The notes under the pieces were generated by a model that worked only from the letters and a program-made list of their open reading frames with translations, had not been told where the DNA came from and did not search any database. A stretch of DNA of 64,000 nucleotides from an uncultured Eubacteriales bacterium. Its GTDB lineage: Bacteria > Bacillota > Clostridia > Oscillospirales > Acutalibacteraceae. A program made the translations under genes and the position numbers. Positions 34,404-44,055 of this stretch are shown piece after piece (positions within the stretch are counted from its first letter, which is position 1; every line of letters begins with the position of its first letter). The DNA lies in contig CAKSIH010000001.1 of the NCBI GenBank assembly GCA_934462705.1, forward strand, positions 1 to 64,000, read 5' to 3'.

Positions 34404-35198
34404 TTGGCAAGATTATGTCCGCTATTTAGCGGAAGTAGGGGAAACAGCACGTATATTGGTTCTTCTGGGGTTGGAATTCTTGTAGATGCAGGAAGAAGTG
34501 CAAAGCAGATTGAGGTTTCATTAAGAGAAAACAATATAAATGTTGATTCAATAAAGGCGATATTTGTTACCCATGAACACACAGATCATATACAAGGTGT
34601 TAGGGTTTTAGCTTCAAGGTATGGGATAAAAGTTTTCGCATCAAGTGGCACAATGTCAAAGCTTGGAGAGTTAGGCGTATTAAATGGAAAATTTCCTTAT
34701 GAGGTTGTAACTGAAAGAGGTGTGGAGATTGCGGGTATGTTTGTAAGGCCGTTCAAAACACCTCACGACAGTATAGAGAGTGTAGGATATTCTGTTAATA
34801 CTGCAGATGGCAAAAGAGCAGTAATTGCAACGGATATAGGGTACATGTCCGACGTAGTGAGAAGTGCTATTCAAGGCTCGGATGCTGTGGTGATAGAATC
34901 AAACCATGATGTGAAGATGCTGCAAAATGGGAGCTATCCATATTATTTAAAAAGAAGGATTTTATCTCAAATAGGACATTTATCAAACGAGGCTTGTGCT
35001 TTAGAGCTTCCATTCTTTATAAACAGCGGAACAAGGAACTTTGTGCTTGCACATTTAAGTGCGGAAAATAATATTCCGGAACTAGCACATGAAACAGCTG
35101 TATGCAAGCTATCTGAACACGGAATGAAGCTAGGATATGATTTTAATTTATGTGTTGCGCCAAAAGAAAACTTTGGAGAAAGAAATATAATTTTTTAA
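34404..35198 (+). CDS. walJ: WalJ/YycJ-like metallo-beta-lactamase-fold protein
   Basis: 264 aa. Start FSGSRGNSTYIG, metal motif THEHTDHIQG, later HDVKML and HLSNEACALEL. These are conserved in YycJ/WalJ, a 5'-exonuclease linked to the walRK locus in Bacilli. TTG start at 34404. rlmH follows in nine bases, as yycJ and rlmH are neighbours in many Firmicutes. Confidence 0.93.
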   Translation: MARLCPLFSGSRGNSTYIGSSGVGILVDAGRSAKQIEVSLRENNINVDSIKAIFVTHEHTDHIQGVRVLASRYGIKVFASSGTMSKLGELGVLNGKFPYEVVTERGVEIAGMFVRPFKTPHDSIESVGYSVNTADGKRAVIATDIGYMSDVVRSAIQGSDAVVIESNHDVKMLQNGSYPYYLKRRILSQIGHLSNEACALELPFFINSGTRNFVLAHLSAENNIPELAHETAVCKLSEHGMKLGYDFNLCVAPKENFGERNIIF

Positions 35199-35207
35199 GG
35201 TATACAT

Positions 35208-35690
35208 ATGCTGAAGGTAAAAATTATTTGTGTGGGCAATTTGAAAGAAAAGTACTTAAAGGAAGCTTTTTTAGAATATAAAAAAAGGCTTATGGCTTTT
35301 TGTATTTTTGAGGTTTTAGAAATTAGCGAGCATAAGCTTAGTAATAATCCTTCAAGGGCGGAGATTGAGAAAGCAATGTGTGAGGAAGGGAAAAAAATAC
35401 TGTCTAAAATCTCCAAAGGATCATATATAATAGCGCTTTGCATTGAGGGGAAAGAGATGTCATCTGAAAAGGTAGCGAGCTATTTGGATGAATTGCAGAT
35501 TAAAGGTGTAAGCGACGTTAATTTTATAATTGGGGGATCGTTTGGCTTAAGCGATGAAGTAAAGGCTATCTCAAATTTAAAGTTGTCAATGTCACCAATG
35601 ACTTTTCCGCACCAGCTTGCAAGGGTAATGCTTTGCGAGCAAATTTATAGAGCATTTCAAATATCTTCCGGTGGAAAGTACCATAAATAA
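35208..35690 (+). CDS. rlmH: 23S rRNA (pseudouridine1915-N3)-methyltransferase RlmH
   Basis: 160 aa SPOUT methyltransferase. SAM-site segment FIIGGSFGLSDEV and the C-terminal SPMTFPHQLARVMLCEQIYR then GGKYHK are diagnostic. It modifies helix 69 of 23S rRNA. The stop lies next to a terminator shared with the convergent hemW. Confidence 0.97.
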   Translation: MLKVKIICVGNLKEKYLKEAFLEYKKRLMAFCIFEVLEISEHKLSNNPSRAEIEKAMCEEGKKILSKISKGSYIIALCIEGKEMSSEKVASYLDELQIKGVSDVNFIIGGSFGLSDEVKAISNLKLSMSPMTFPHQLARVMLCEQIYRAFQISSGGKYHK

Positions 35691-35714
35691 AAGGAGCCAT
35701 TTGGGCTCCTTTTT
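35688..35714. terminator. Bidirectional terminator between rlmH and hemW
   Basis: Stem AAAAGGAGCC/GGCTCCTTTT with T-runs on both strands. It overlaps both gene ends. Confidence 0.85.
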
Positions 35715-36813
35715 AATTGAATAATATTTTATATATGAGGCTGTTTGAAACAAGAAATCCTTCAGGGGTCAAGCTAATTTTTTCGTTGTTAACATTTAAA
35801 AGGCCATATTTTTCATATTTTTTTGCATTGTTGAAGTATTTTTGGGGTAAAGCAAAACCAAACCTATTTTTAAAATCCTCATTGCTTACGCCATTACTTA
35901 ACCGAAGTCGAAGCATTAAATATTCCTGCATATTGCCTCCGTAGCATTCAAAAATTTCAGGTTCAAAGTTTAGAAATTTTTCGATAGATCGTGGATAATA
36001 AAATCGTTTTCCATCTATGAAGGAGTGGGCAGATGGGCCTATTCCTAAGTATTCGTTGCAATTCCAATATTTTAAATTATGTTTGCTTTCAAATCCGATC
36101 TTACAGAAATTAGAAATTTCATATTGTTGAAAGCCAAGTTTTTTTAATTCCTCACAAGCAAAAAGATAAAGCTCCCGCTGTTCATCTTCATTTTTTAATT
36201 TTAGTTTAGAGGAATTAAAAAAATAGGGTGTATTTTCTTCGATTTTCAACATATAAGCAGAAATATGTTGAATGTTTTGATCCACACAAAATTTTATCGA
36301 TTCAAGGAGGCTTTGCTGAGTTTGTTCTTGTATACATAACATGAGGTCTAATGAGATATTGCAAATACCGGCGCTCTTTGCCTGATGCACAGTTTTTATA
36401 ACATCATGTACAGAGTGTTTTCTACCAAGAAGTTCTAGCTCGTTTGTGTTAGCAGACTGAAGGCCAATGGATAAACGGTTAATACCGCTGTTACATAGAG
36501 TTCTAAAATTGATATTCTCAAAAGATGGATTAACTTCCATGGTAACTTCGGGGTTTAAAAGCTCAAAATTTTCCTTTGCAGAATTTAAAATGATACAAAT
36601 ATTTTTCTCACCGAGTAAATTAGGGGTTCCGCCGCCAAAATATATGGTGTCAATTGGTCTTGGAAACTTTTTTGCGTAATGCTGAATCATTTTACAAATT
36701 GTATTTGCATATTGGTTTATTATTTTGCTATTTGAAGAAACAGAATAAAAATCACAATAAGGACATTTGCTGCGACAAAACGGAATGTGAATATAAAGTC
36801 CTATAGGTTTCAT
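35713..36813 (-). CDS. hemW: Radical SAM protein HemW (heme chaperone family)
   Basis: 366 aa. Start LYIHIPFCRSKCPYCDFYS holds the CxxxCxxC cluster, followed by TIYFGGGTPNLL and the C-terminal HemN domain (YEISNFCK, HNLKYWNC). This is the short family, without the HemN N-terminal extension, so HemW rather than coproporphyrinogen oxidase. It lies 12 bases after lepA, a common pairing in Firmicutes. Confidence 0.92.
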   Translation of the reverse strand: MKPIGLYIHIPFCRSKCPYCDFYSVSSNSKIINQYANTICKMIQHYAKKFPRPIDTIYFGGGTPNLLGEKNICIILNSAKENFELLNPEVTMEVNPSFENINFRTLCNSGINRLSIGLQSANTNELELLGRKHSVHDVIKTVHQAKSAGICNISLDLMLCIQEQTQQSLLESIKFCVDQNIQHISAYMLKIEENTPYFFNSSKLKLKNEDEQRELYLFACEELKKLGFQQYEISNFCKIGFESKHNLKYWNCNEYLGIGPSAHSFIDGKRFYYPRSIEKFLNFEPEIFECYGGNMQEYLMLRLRLSNGVSNEDFKNRFGFALPQKYFNNAKKYEKYGLLNVNNEKISLTPEGFLVSNSLIYKILFN

Positions 36814-36825
36814 GCGAACGGCCCT

Positions 36826-38634
36826 TTAATCATCGAGCTTAAGAACAGACATAAATGCATCTTGCGGGACCTCAACAGTGCCTAATTGACGCATTCTTTT
36901 TTTGCCTTCTTTTTGCTTTTCAAGAAGCTTTTTCTTTCGTGTAATGTCGCCACCATAACATTTGGCAAGAACATCCTTGCGCATAGCTTTAACTGTTTCC
37001 CTTGCTATAATTTTTCCTCCAATACAGGCCTGAATAGGCACCTCAAATAATTGACGAGGAATCTTCTCTTTTAACTTTTCAGCCATTTTTCTGGCTCTTT
37101 GGTAAGCTTTATCGCGGTGTATTATGAATGATAGAGCGTCAACAACATCTCCGTTGAGCATAATGTCAAGCTTAACAAGGTCAGACGGAACATAACCAAT
37201 TACTTCGTAGTCGAAGGAAGCATAGCCCCTGGTTTTTGATTTTAAAGTATCGAAGAAATCATACACAATTTCGTTTAAAGGCAGTTCATAGTGAATATCA
37301 ACCCTATCATTGTCAAGGTATTTCATATCTTTAAATATACCGCGACGATCTTGGCAAAGTTCCATTATATTACCTACATATTCAGAAGGGGCATATATAT
37401 GAGCGTTTGTCATAGGCTCCTCAGACTCTTTAATGTGAGCGGAGTCGGGGTAATTTGTGGGGTTGTCAATAAGAAGCACTTCACCGTCTGTTTTGGTTAT
37501 CCTATATATAACACTGGGGGCAGTAGTAATTATGTCAAGATTATACTCTCTTTCTAAACGTTCCTGAATAATTTCCATGTGCAAAAGACCTAAAAAGCCG
37601 CACCTAAAGCCAAAGCCAAGGGCGATAGACGTTTCAGGTTCAAATGAGAGGGAAGCGTCGTTTAGCTGAAGTTTTTCAAGAGCATCACGTAAATCAGCAT
37701 ATCTTGCACCGTCAACAGGATAAATACCGCAAAAAACCATTGGATGTACAGTACGGTATCCTGGGAGAGGCTCTTTTGCAGGGGTTGAAGCTAAAGTTAC
37801 AGTATCACCAACTCTGGCATCGCCGACCGATTTAATGGAAGCAGCAACATAACCAACCTCACCGGCAGCAAGTTCATTGGTGGGCTCAAGGGAGGTAGCG
37901 CGAAGAAGACCGCATTCAGTGACGGTAAATTTAGCACCGGTAGCCATAAGTTTGATTTCGTCACCGGAATGGAGGGTTCCTTCCTTTATCCTCACATATA
38001 TAATAACGCCTTTATATGCATCATAGTAAGAGTCAAAAATTAGAGCCTTTAGAGGTGCATTTTTATTCCCACTTGGAGGAGGAACTAACTTAACAATATT
38101 TTCAAGAACGTCTTTTATGTTAAGTCCGGTTTTAGCGGAAACCAAAGGAGCTTCATCGGCAGGTATACCGATTATGTCCTCAATTTCGTTTTTAACTCTT
38201 TCTGGGTCGGCGCTTGGCAAATCTATTTTGTTTATAACAGGAACGATTTCAAGTCCGGAATCCACAGCCAGATATGTATTGGCAAGGGTTTGAGCTTCAA
38301 TGCCTTGAGAGGCGTCAACAACAAGAACAGCACCTTCACAAGCAGCGAGAGAGCGAGATACTTCATAGTTGAAATCAACGTGGCCGGGGGTATCGATAAG
38401 ATTAAATATATACTCGTTACCATCGGAGGCTTTATATAATAAAGTAACAGCATGAGCTTTTATCGTTATACCACGCTCACGTTCTAAATCCATGTTATCA
38501 AGAAGCTGATCAGCCATATCTCGTGATGCAACTGACTGAGTCTGCTCTAAAATTCTATCGGCCAAGGTGGACTTCCCGTGGTCGATATGAGCAATGATAC
38601 TAAAATTTCTAATTTTATCTTGATTAAAAGACAA
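36826..38634 (-). CDS. lepA: Elongation factor 4 (LepA)
   Basis: 602 aa translational GTPase. G1 AHIDHGKSTLADRIL, switch I RERGITIKAH, G3 DTPGHVDF, G4 NKIDLPSA, and the LepA C-terminal domain (IGGKIIARETVKAMRKDV) are present. TTG at 38634 has AGGTG six bases upstream; the GTG three codons earlier overlaps that site. A perfect hairpin lies between it and lgt. Confidence 0.96.
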   Translation of the reverse strand: MSFNQDKIRNFSIIAHIDHGKSTLADRILEQTQSVASRDMADQLLDNMDLERERGITIKAHAVTLLYKASDGNEYIFNLIDTPGHVDFNYEVSRSLAACEGAVLVVDASQGIEAQTLANTYLAVDSGLEIVPVINKIDLPSADPERVKNEIEDIIGIPADEAPLVSAKTGLNIKDVLENIVKLVPPPSGNKNAPLKALIFDSYYDAYKGVIIYVRIKEGTLHSGDEIKLMATGAKFTVTECGLLRATSLEPTNELAAGEVGYVAASIKSVGDARVGDTVTLASTPAKEPLPGYRTVHPMVFCGIYPVDGARYADLRDALEKLQLNDASLSFEPETSIALGFGFRCGFLGLLHMEIIQERLEREYNLDIITTAPSVIYRITKTDGEVLLIDNPTNYPDSAHIKESEEPMTNAHIYAPSEYVGNIMELCQDRRGIFKDMKYLDNDRVDIHYELPLNEIVYDFFDTLKSKTRGYASFDYEVIGYVPSDLVKLDIMLNGDVVDALSFIIHRDKAYQRARKMAEKLKEKIPRQLFEVPIQACIGGKIIARETVKAMRKDVLAKCYGGDITRKKKLLEKQKEGKKRMRQLGTVEVPQDAFMSVLKLDD

Positions 38635-38661
38635 ATAAATCACCTACTTACCTTAATTTAT

Positions 38662-38703
38662 AGGACGCGCGGCCCGCACTATATCGCGCGGGCCGCGCGT
38701 CCT
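38662..38703. repeat. Perfect 16-bp GC-only hairpin between lgt and lepA
   Basis: AGGACGCGCGGCCCGC (38662-38677) pairs with 38688-38703 around a 10-base loop. Its right end touches the lgt stop codon. There is no T-run. It resembles a cloverleaf repeat reduced to its outer stem. Confidence 0.88.
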
Positions 38704-39536
38704 TAGTCTGCACTTGGATTAGTGTCACTTTTAATATTATCACGATTACGAAATACAATCAACAAAATTATTGCAATAATGGCTGAAACGGCAGCTACCA
38801 CCATAGAGACTCTAACATTTAAGTATGGTATCATAAGACTGTCGGTCCGAAGAGTCTCAACAATAAATCTCTCAATTCCATACCAGGCAACGTACATAAG
38901 GAAAACCTGGCCATTGTACTTACGGTTATTTTTGCTAAATATATGGAGTAAAATGAATCCCAGAAGACACCAAAGAGACTCATAAAAAAAGCAGGGATGA
39001 ACAGGAACACCGCCGGTAGCTTGACTTGCCATACCGAGAAAGTAGTTAGCTTCAGTACCGAAAGCTTCCTGATTAAAAAAGTTACCCCAACGGCCAATAG
39101 CTTGTCCTAACAAAACGGCAATTGAAGAGATATCCAAAACAGCAGGAACATTAAGTTTTTTTATTTTAGCAGTAACAAGGCCGGCAATTAAGCCCAGTAT
39201 AAGGCCGCCGTAAATAGCAAGGCCACCTTGGTTTATATAAAAAATTTTAATAGGATCTTTTACATAAGTATCACCTGGGAAAAACAGCACATAATAAAGT
39301 CTTGCACCGATAATCCCAAACACAACACTGGCAAGAAAAACATCTACCATGTTTTCTTTATTAAGTGAGAAGCGGTAGGAATTTTTATAAACATACACAA
39401 AAGCAAGGATGAAAGCTAAGCAAACAATCATGCCATACCAATATATAGAAGTGTTTCCAATTTTAAATGCAACAGGGCTGATATAAAAGTGAAGGCCCAT
39501 GTAAGGAAACCTTACATTATAAATTACACTAAGCAT
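38703..39536 (-). CDS. lgt: Prolipoprotein diacylglyceryl transferase
   Basis: 277 aa, seven membrane helices. It transfers diacylglycerol to the lipobox Cys of prolipoproteins. The Lgt signature GRWGNFFNQEAFG and HPCFFYESLWCLLGF are present. ATG at 39536 follows AGGAAA and overlaps the M16 gene's stop by eight bases; the open frame extends ten codons further upstream. Confidence 0.95.
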   Translation of the reverse strand: MLSVIYNVRFPYMGLHFYISPVAFKIGNTSIYWYGMIVCLAFILAFVYVYKNSYRFSLNKENMVDVFLASVVFGIIGARLYYVLFFPGDTYVKDPIKIFYINQGGLAIYGGLILGLIAGLVTAKIKKLNVPAVLDISSIAVLLGQAIGRWGNFFNQEAFGTEANYFLGMASQATGGVPVHPCFFYESLWCLLGFILLHIFSKNNRKYNGQVFLMYVAWYGIERFIVETLRTDSLMIPYLNVRVSMVVAAVSAIIAIILLIVFRNRDNIKSDTNPSAD

Positions 39537-40824
39537 TATTTTTTTCCTGTTTAAGCGGAAGAACAACCGATAAAGAGCAATTATTAATATCTAGTTGTTT
39601 TTTTAGCCTCTTTTCAACGTCCTGCAGTGTGGTAGAGGCAATGCAATCTATAGATTCAAATAAGGATCTATTTGCAAAATCGAGGCCCATTAATGCATTG
39701 GAAATATTTTCAGCACTATTTAACATAGAGACGGTTTTACCATATACGGCGCGCTTAGACATTTCAAATTCGTCTTTATCTATACCGTTTTCGTGCATAT
39801 CTTTAACGTATTTTTTTATTATATTGGCAACTTCATCGGGCTTTTTGGATTCACCGGAAAATATTATAGCAGCATATCCTGGTCCCTCGAAGTATTCATA
39901 ACTAAAGGAGTCGTTTATTAAGCTCTTGTCAAGAAGTTCACGATACATAGGAGATGATTTTGCGGCAAGTATTTGAAGTATTATATCTGTTTGAGCAAGC
40001 TCCTTTGCAGAAAATCTATCTTTGGCAGCAAGTTCTTTAAAGCCAAATTGAAAAATTGGCATAGAGATTTCAAATTTTTGTTCCACTCTTTCTTTGACCA
40101 CTTCGTAAGGTTCATCTGGGAATATACTTTCCGGAACGGAATTTTCAGATGGTTTTAAGGATTCATCGGCGATTTTTAAAACTTCATCGGGGGAAACATT
40201 GCCGGCCACTGCTAAGACCATATTATTTAAGTTGTAAAAGTTATTGTAGCACTCATAAAGGTTATCGGTGTTTATTTTAGCAATAGATTCAATAGTACCA
40301 GCGATGTCAATTTTGACGGGGTGGTTGTGAAACATAGCTCCAAGCAAATTAAACATAACACGCCAATTAGGGTCATCGTCATACATTTTTATTTCTTGAC
40401 CTATTATGCCCTGCTCTTTAGCTACGTTTTCTTTTGTAAAGTAAGGAGACTGAACCAGTTCAAGGAGTATTTTAAGGGATTTGCTAAAATTTTCCGTACA
40501 GGAAAAAAGGTAACAAGTCATGTCAAAAGAGGTATAAGCGTTTGCACTAGCTCCGGTCTTTGCATATTTAGCGAATGCATCACCATCTTCGCTTTCAAAA
40601 AGCTTATGTTCTAGGTAATGGGCAATACCATCTGGAACCACAGTAACTTTTTGATCGCCGTTTTTCTTAAATTTAGTATTTATCGATCCAAATTTTGTAC
40701 CAATAACAGCATATGTGGAGCTAAATCCCTCCTTAGGATACACATATATCTTAAGCCCGGAGCTATGGTTAAGCATATAGTACTTGTCTCCGATTCGTTC
40801 ACTTTTAACTTCTTTAAATAACAT
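39529..40824 (-). CDS. M16 zinc protease, active partner (YmfH-like)
   Basis: 431 aa. Zinc motif HxxEH at His69-His73 (GIAHYLEHKLFE), with the downstream metal Glu expected in the EQGIIGQEI helix. It resembles B. subtilis YmfH, which pairs with YmfF. It lies 18 bases after the YmfF-like gene and overlaps lgt. Substrate unknown. Confidence 0.88.
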   Translation of the reverse strand: MLFKEVKSERIGDKYYMLNHSSGLKIYVYPKEGFSSTYAVIGTKFGSINTKFKKNGDQKVTVVPDGIAHYLEHKLFESEDGDAFAKYAKTGASANAYTSFDMTCYLFSCTENFSKSLKILLELVQSPYFTKENVAKEQGIIGQEIKMYDDDPNWRVMFNLLGAMFHNHPVKIDIAGTIESIAKINTDNLYECYNNFYNLNNMVLAVAGNVSPDEVLKIADESLKPSENSVPESIFPDEPYEVVKERVEQKFEISMPIFQFGFKELAAKDRFSAKELAQTDIILQILAAKSSPMYRELLDKSLINDSFSYEYFEGPGYAAIIFSGESKKPDEVANIIKKYVKDMHENGIDKDEFEMSKRAVYGKTVSMLNSAENISNALMGLDFANRSLFESIDCIASTTLQDVEKRLKKQLDINNCSLSVVLPLKQEKNNA

Positions 40825-40842
40825 AGTTTTTCCTCCCCTTAC

Positions 40843-42114
40843 TTATCGGCTTTCTAAAGAATAAATGGTATCTAACGTTAACATGTTTGCAGCATTAATA
40901 ACTTCATCAAGGGTAACTTTATTAATTTCTTTAACAAACTGTTCAGGAGAACAAAATTTACCGTCAAAAACTTGAGTAATATATAAGTTTTCAAGTCCGC
41001 TTAAATAATCAGAAATAGTTCTAAAGCTATTAGAAAGACTTTTTTTAGTAGCAGCCAATTCATCTTCTGTCACATTACCATTTTTAATTTCATCAATTTG
41101 TTTTAAAATTTCGGTTTTAGCCTTTTCTATATTTTTCTTTTCAACTCCGCTTTGAATCATCATAATGCCTTTAATTCGGTCGTATTTTGATGAACAATAG
41201 TAGCATAGGCTTTGTTTTTCTCTTACATTTAAAAACAGTTTTGAGTGGGGAGTTGATCCAAGAAGGGATATCATAACTCGCATGGGCATAACTTCTTTAT
41301 CAGCAAGGGCGGCGCAGGTTCTAAAACCCATAACAAGCTTGCACTGAGTGATATCCATGCATTCACGTGAATTTTTTACTTCCAAAGCCGTTTTAATGAC
41401 TTTATTTTCATAAGATACAATATTTTTCCTTTCGATTTTAGAAAAGGCATTTTTAAATAGATTAAAAACAGCGATTTCATCGCAGTTTCCCAAGACCATG
41501 AGTTCTATTCTGGAAGAGCTTAGTACTCTTTTCCACGCTTCATATATATCATCACAATTAAGAGCGGCAACCTGTTCTTTTGAACCAAATTTGCGAATTC
41601 CGGCTTTTTCGTTTTTTAACATAATTTGCTCGCAACGAATCTTAGCATAAGTACGTTTATCATTATATTCAGAGTTTATTAATTCTATTATTTGTCTTTT
41701 TTCTTGATCTAAATGTTCTTTTGAGAATTTTCCATTAATTAAAAGTGGGTCAAAAATAATATCACATAAAAACTGTGCAAGTTTTAAAGATACCTTTTCA
41801 TTATCAAGTGAATATCTATCATCTAAAAACGATGCTGACACAGTAAGGGTTTGCATATCGCCTATTTTGTTTACATCGGCAGATACAGAAGCACCATATA
41901 GATTGCTTAGACATTTATTAAAACTTGAAAAGTCAGGATATTTTTGGCAAGCGTGTGTTAAAACAAAGGGTAAAGCTGCATTAGCAGAAGCAGTTTCCTC
42001 ACAAAGGGGAAGAAACATAGTCAATGAGATTCTAGCGGTTTTAAATCTAGGGTCTTTAATTACTGTAAAGTTTATGCCATCCGACAACTTTTTTTGAGTA
42101 ATATTATTTTCCAC
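40843..42114 (-). CDS. M16 peptidase-like protein lacking the zinc motif (YmfF-like)
   Basis: 423 aa. Same fold as the next gene, but the HxxEH position reads FVLTHACQKYPDF, so it is probably the non-catalytic half of a heterodimer. GTG at 42114 has GGAGG eight bases upstream; the TTG at 42129 is part of that site. C-terminal residues (ITQVFDGKFCSPEQFV) match the family. Confidence 0.85.
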   Translation of the reverse strand: MENNITQKKLSDGINFTVIKDPRFKTARISLTMFLPLCEETASANAALPFVLTHACQKYPDFSSFNKCLSNLYGASVSADVNKIGDMQTLTVSASFLDDRYSLDNEKVSLKLAQFLCDIIFDPLLINGKFSKEHLDQEKRQIIELINSEYNDKRTYAKIRCEQIMLKNEKAGIRKFGSKEQVAALNCDDIYEAWKRVLSSSRIELMVLGNCDEIAVFNLFKNAFSKIERKNIVSYENKVIKTALEVKNSRECMDITQCKLVMGFRTCAALADKEVMPMRVMISLLGSTPHSKLFLNVREKQSLCYYCSSKYDRIKGIMMIQSGVEKKNIEKAKTEILKQIDEIKNGNVTEDELAATKKSLSNSFRTISDYLSGLENLYITQVFDGKFCSPEQFVKEINKVTLDEVINAANMLTLDTIYSLESR

Positions 42115-42233
42115 ACATAATACCTCCAAATATTAAATTATGGTAATATTATAACACAAGGGAGTAATATTATCTACAGCTTTCAATAAAAAGTTATAAA
42201 TAAAATTTTGAATTTATGTAATAAATTAATTAT

Positions 42234-42257
42234 GCCCTTCGAAAAACTTCGAAGGGC
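42234..42257 (-). terminator. Terminator after spoVT
   Basis: 10-bp stem GCCCTTCGAA/TTCGAAGGGC with a 4-base loop, six bases past the stop. The T-run is weak. Confidence 0.6.
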
Positions 42258-42262
42258 AAGAA

Positions 42263-42805
42263 TTATTCTTCCATCTGTTTGCCTAAAAATACGGCAGCTG
42301 TTTGTGCAAGTTTAACTTCAGTTTCAGTTGGAATGGATCCAGCTTCGTTTGTTAGCATAACAACAGCGCCTGTTACGTCGCCGGAAACAATTATAGGATA
42401 TATAATCGTTGCTGATCTATCAACACCTTCAATTGCTTGAAATGTTGGCTGATCGCCGGTTTTTAAACTGTAGCTGCGCCTAGCTTCCATAACTTCTTCA
42501 AGAGCAGGAGAAATTCTACGTTCCATATATTCCTTTTTAGGAATACCAGCAACAGCTATCACATGATCTCTGTCGCACACCAAGGTAGGGAAGTTGGAAG
42601 TGCGTGATAAGACATCGGCATAGGTGTTTGCAAACTGTGAAAGTTCCCCCATGGGCGAATACTTTTTAAATATAACTCCGCCTTCGGTGTCAGTATATAT
42701 TTCAAGAGGATCTCCTTCGCGAATACGTAAAGTTCGTCTAATTTCTTTAGGAATAACAACACGCCCAAGATCGTCTATTCTCCGAACTATTCCTGTAGCT
42801 TTCAA
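42263..42805 (-). CDS. spoVT: Stage V sporulation protein T
   Basis: 180 aa. An N-terminal AbrB swapped-hairpin DNA-binding domain (ATGIVRRIDDLGRVVIPKEI) and a C-terminal GAF domain identify SpoVT, which modulates sigma-G dependent genes in the forespore. TTG start at 42805 nine bases after GGAGG. spoVAE lies just upstream on the same strand. Confidence 0.96.
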   Translation of the reverse strand: MKATGIVRRIDDLGRVVIPKEIRRTLRIREGDPLEIYTDTEGGVIFKKYSPMGELSQFANTYADVLSRTSNFPTLVCDRDHVIAVAGIPKKEYMERRISPALEEVMEARRSYSLKTGDQPTFQAIEGVDRSATIIYPIIVSGDVTGAVVMLTNEAGSIPTETEVKLAQTAAVFLGKQMEE

Positions 42806-42883
42806 ATTAAATTACCTCCTTATCTACTAATTTCAAAAATATTATCTACATATTTCTTTAATATATTCAGAAAATATGTTAAT

Positions 42884-43240
42884 TTAGCTTTTATCACCTG
42901 GTTTGGAAACCAAAGCGGCAAGATAGCCAAAGAATACGGCAGCAGCAATTCCTGCTGCCCCAGCAGAAATACCACCGGTCAGGACTCCCATAAGACCGTC
43001 TTTTTTTACAAATTCCAAGGTACCTTTTGCCATAGTATATCCAAAGCCTGTTAAAGGAACAGTTGCACCAGCACCAGCAAACTCCACAAGTGGTTCATAT
43101 ATTCCCATAGCGGTAAGTGCAACGCCGAGAGTAACAAAAAGTACAAGTATTCTTGCAGGCGTAAGCTTGGTCTTGTCAATTAAAATTTGACCAACAACGC
43201 AAATTAATCCGCCTATTATAAAGGCTTTTAAATATTCCAT
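42884..43240 (-). CDS. spoVAE: Stage V sporulation protein AE
   Basis: 118 aa, four membrane helices. FIIGGLICVVGQILIDKTKL-type start (split: GGLICVVGQ, LIDKTKLTPARILV) and FAGAGATVPLTGFGYTMAKG identify the SpoVAE (EB) subunit of the dipicolinate channel. Adjacent to spoVT but far from spoVAC and spoVAD. Confidence 0.93.
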   Translation of the reverse strand: MEYLKAFIIGGLICVVGQILIDKTKLTPARILVLFVTLGVALTAMGIYEPLVEFAGAGATVPLTGFGYTMAKGTLEFVKKDGLMGVLTGGISAGAAGIAAAVFFGYLAALVSKPGDKS

Positions 43241-43370
43241 TTATATCAACTCCATTTTGTAATTTTTAATTTAATATTATGTTCTGTAAATTTTTATAAA
43301 AAATTCATGAATTTTATTTCGCTATGGTTTATAATAGATTTGTAGCTTACAATAAAAAGGAGTTTATAAG

Positions 43371-44054
43371 ATGTCGAAGATACTTATAGTGGACGATGAT
43401 ACCAATATATGTGAACTTTTGAGGCTCTACATAGAAAAGGAAGGATTTAGTTGTGCAATAGCTAACGATGGTAAACAGGCACTGAAAATGTTTTTAGATT
43501 ACAAACCGAATTTAGTTCTTCTTGACATTATGCTACCGGAGCTTGATGGTTTTCAGGTATGCAGAACTATTCGCGAAAGATCAAACTGCCCAATTATAAT
43601 GTTAACAGCAAAGGGTGAAGTGTTCGACAAGGTTTTAGGTCTTGACATAGGTGCGGATGATTATATTGTTAAGCCGTTTGAGGCAAAGGAAGTAATAGCA
43701 AGAATAAATGCTGTGCTGAGAAGATCAGGTGCTGAAAATCAAGAAAAAAACAAAATTGTGGAATATGATGGCTTGTCAATAAATCTTACTAATTATGTAC
43801 TTAAAGTAAATGGCGAGGAAGTGGACGCACCGCCTAAGGAAATGGAGCTTTTGTATCATTTGGCTGCAAATCCTAACAAAGTTTTTACAAGAGATCAACT
43901 TTTAGATGAGGTTTGGGGATTTGATTACTATGGGGACTCAAGAACCGTTGATGTACATGTTAAAAGAATAAGGGAAAAGCTTGAAGGGGCTTCACGCAAA
44001 TGGCGATTAAAGACAGTTTGGGGAGTTGGCTATAAATTTGAGGTAAAAGAATGA
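43371..44054 (+). CDS. OmpR/PhoB-family response regulator
   Basis: 227 aa. Receiver domain with acidic pocket VDDD and phospho-acceptor Asp52 (LVLLDIMLPELDG), then a winged-helix DNA-binding domain (ending WRLKTVWGVGYKFE). The kinase follows one base later, and an HtrA protease after that. This layout is like WalR/CssR/PhoP systems; cell-envelope stress sensing is inferred from htrA. Confidence 0.92.
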   Translation: MSKILIVDDDTNICELLRLYIEKEGFSCAIANDGKQALKMFLDYKPNLVLLDIMLPELDGFQVCRTIRERSNCPIIMLTAKGEVFDKVLGLDIGADDYIVKPFEAKEVIARINAVLRRSGAENQEKNKIVEYDGLSINLTNYVLKVNGEEVDAPPKEMELLYHLAANPNKVFTRDQLLDEVWGFDYYGDSRTVDVHVKRIREKLEGASRKWRLKTVWGVGYKFEVKE

Positions 44055-44055
44055 T

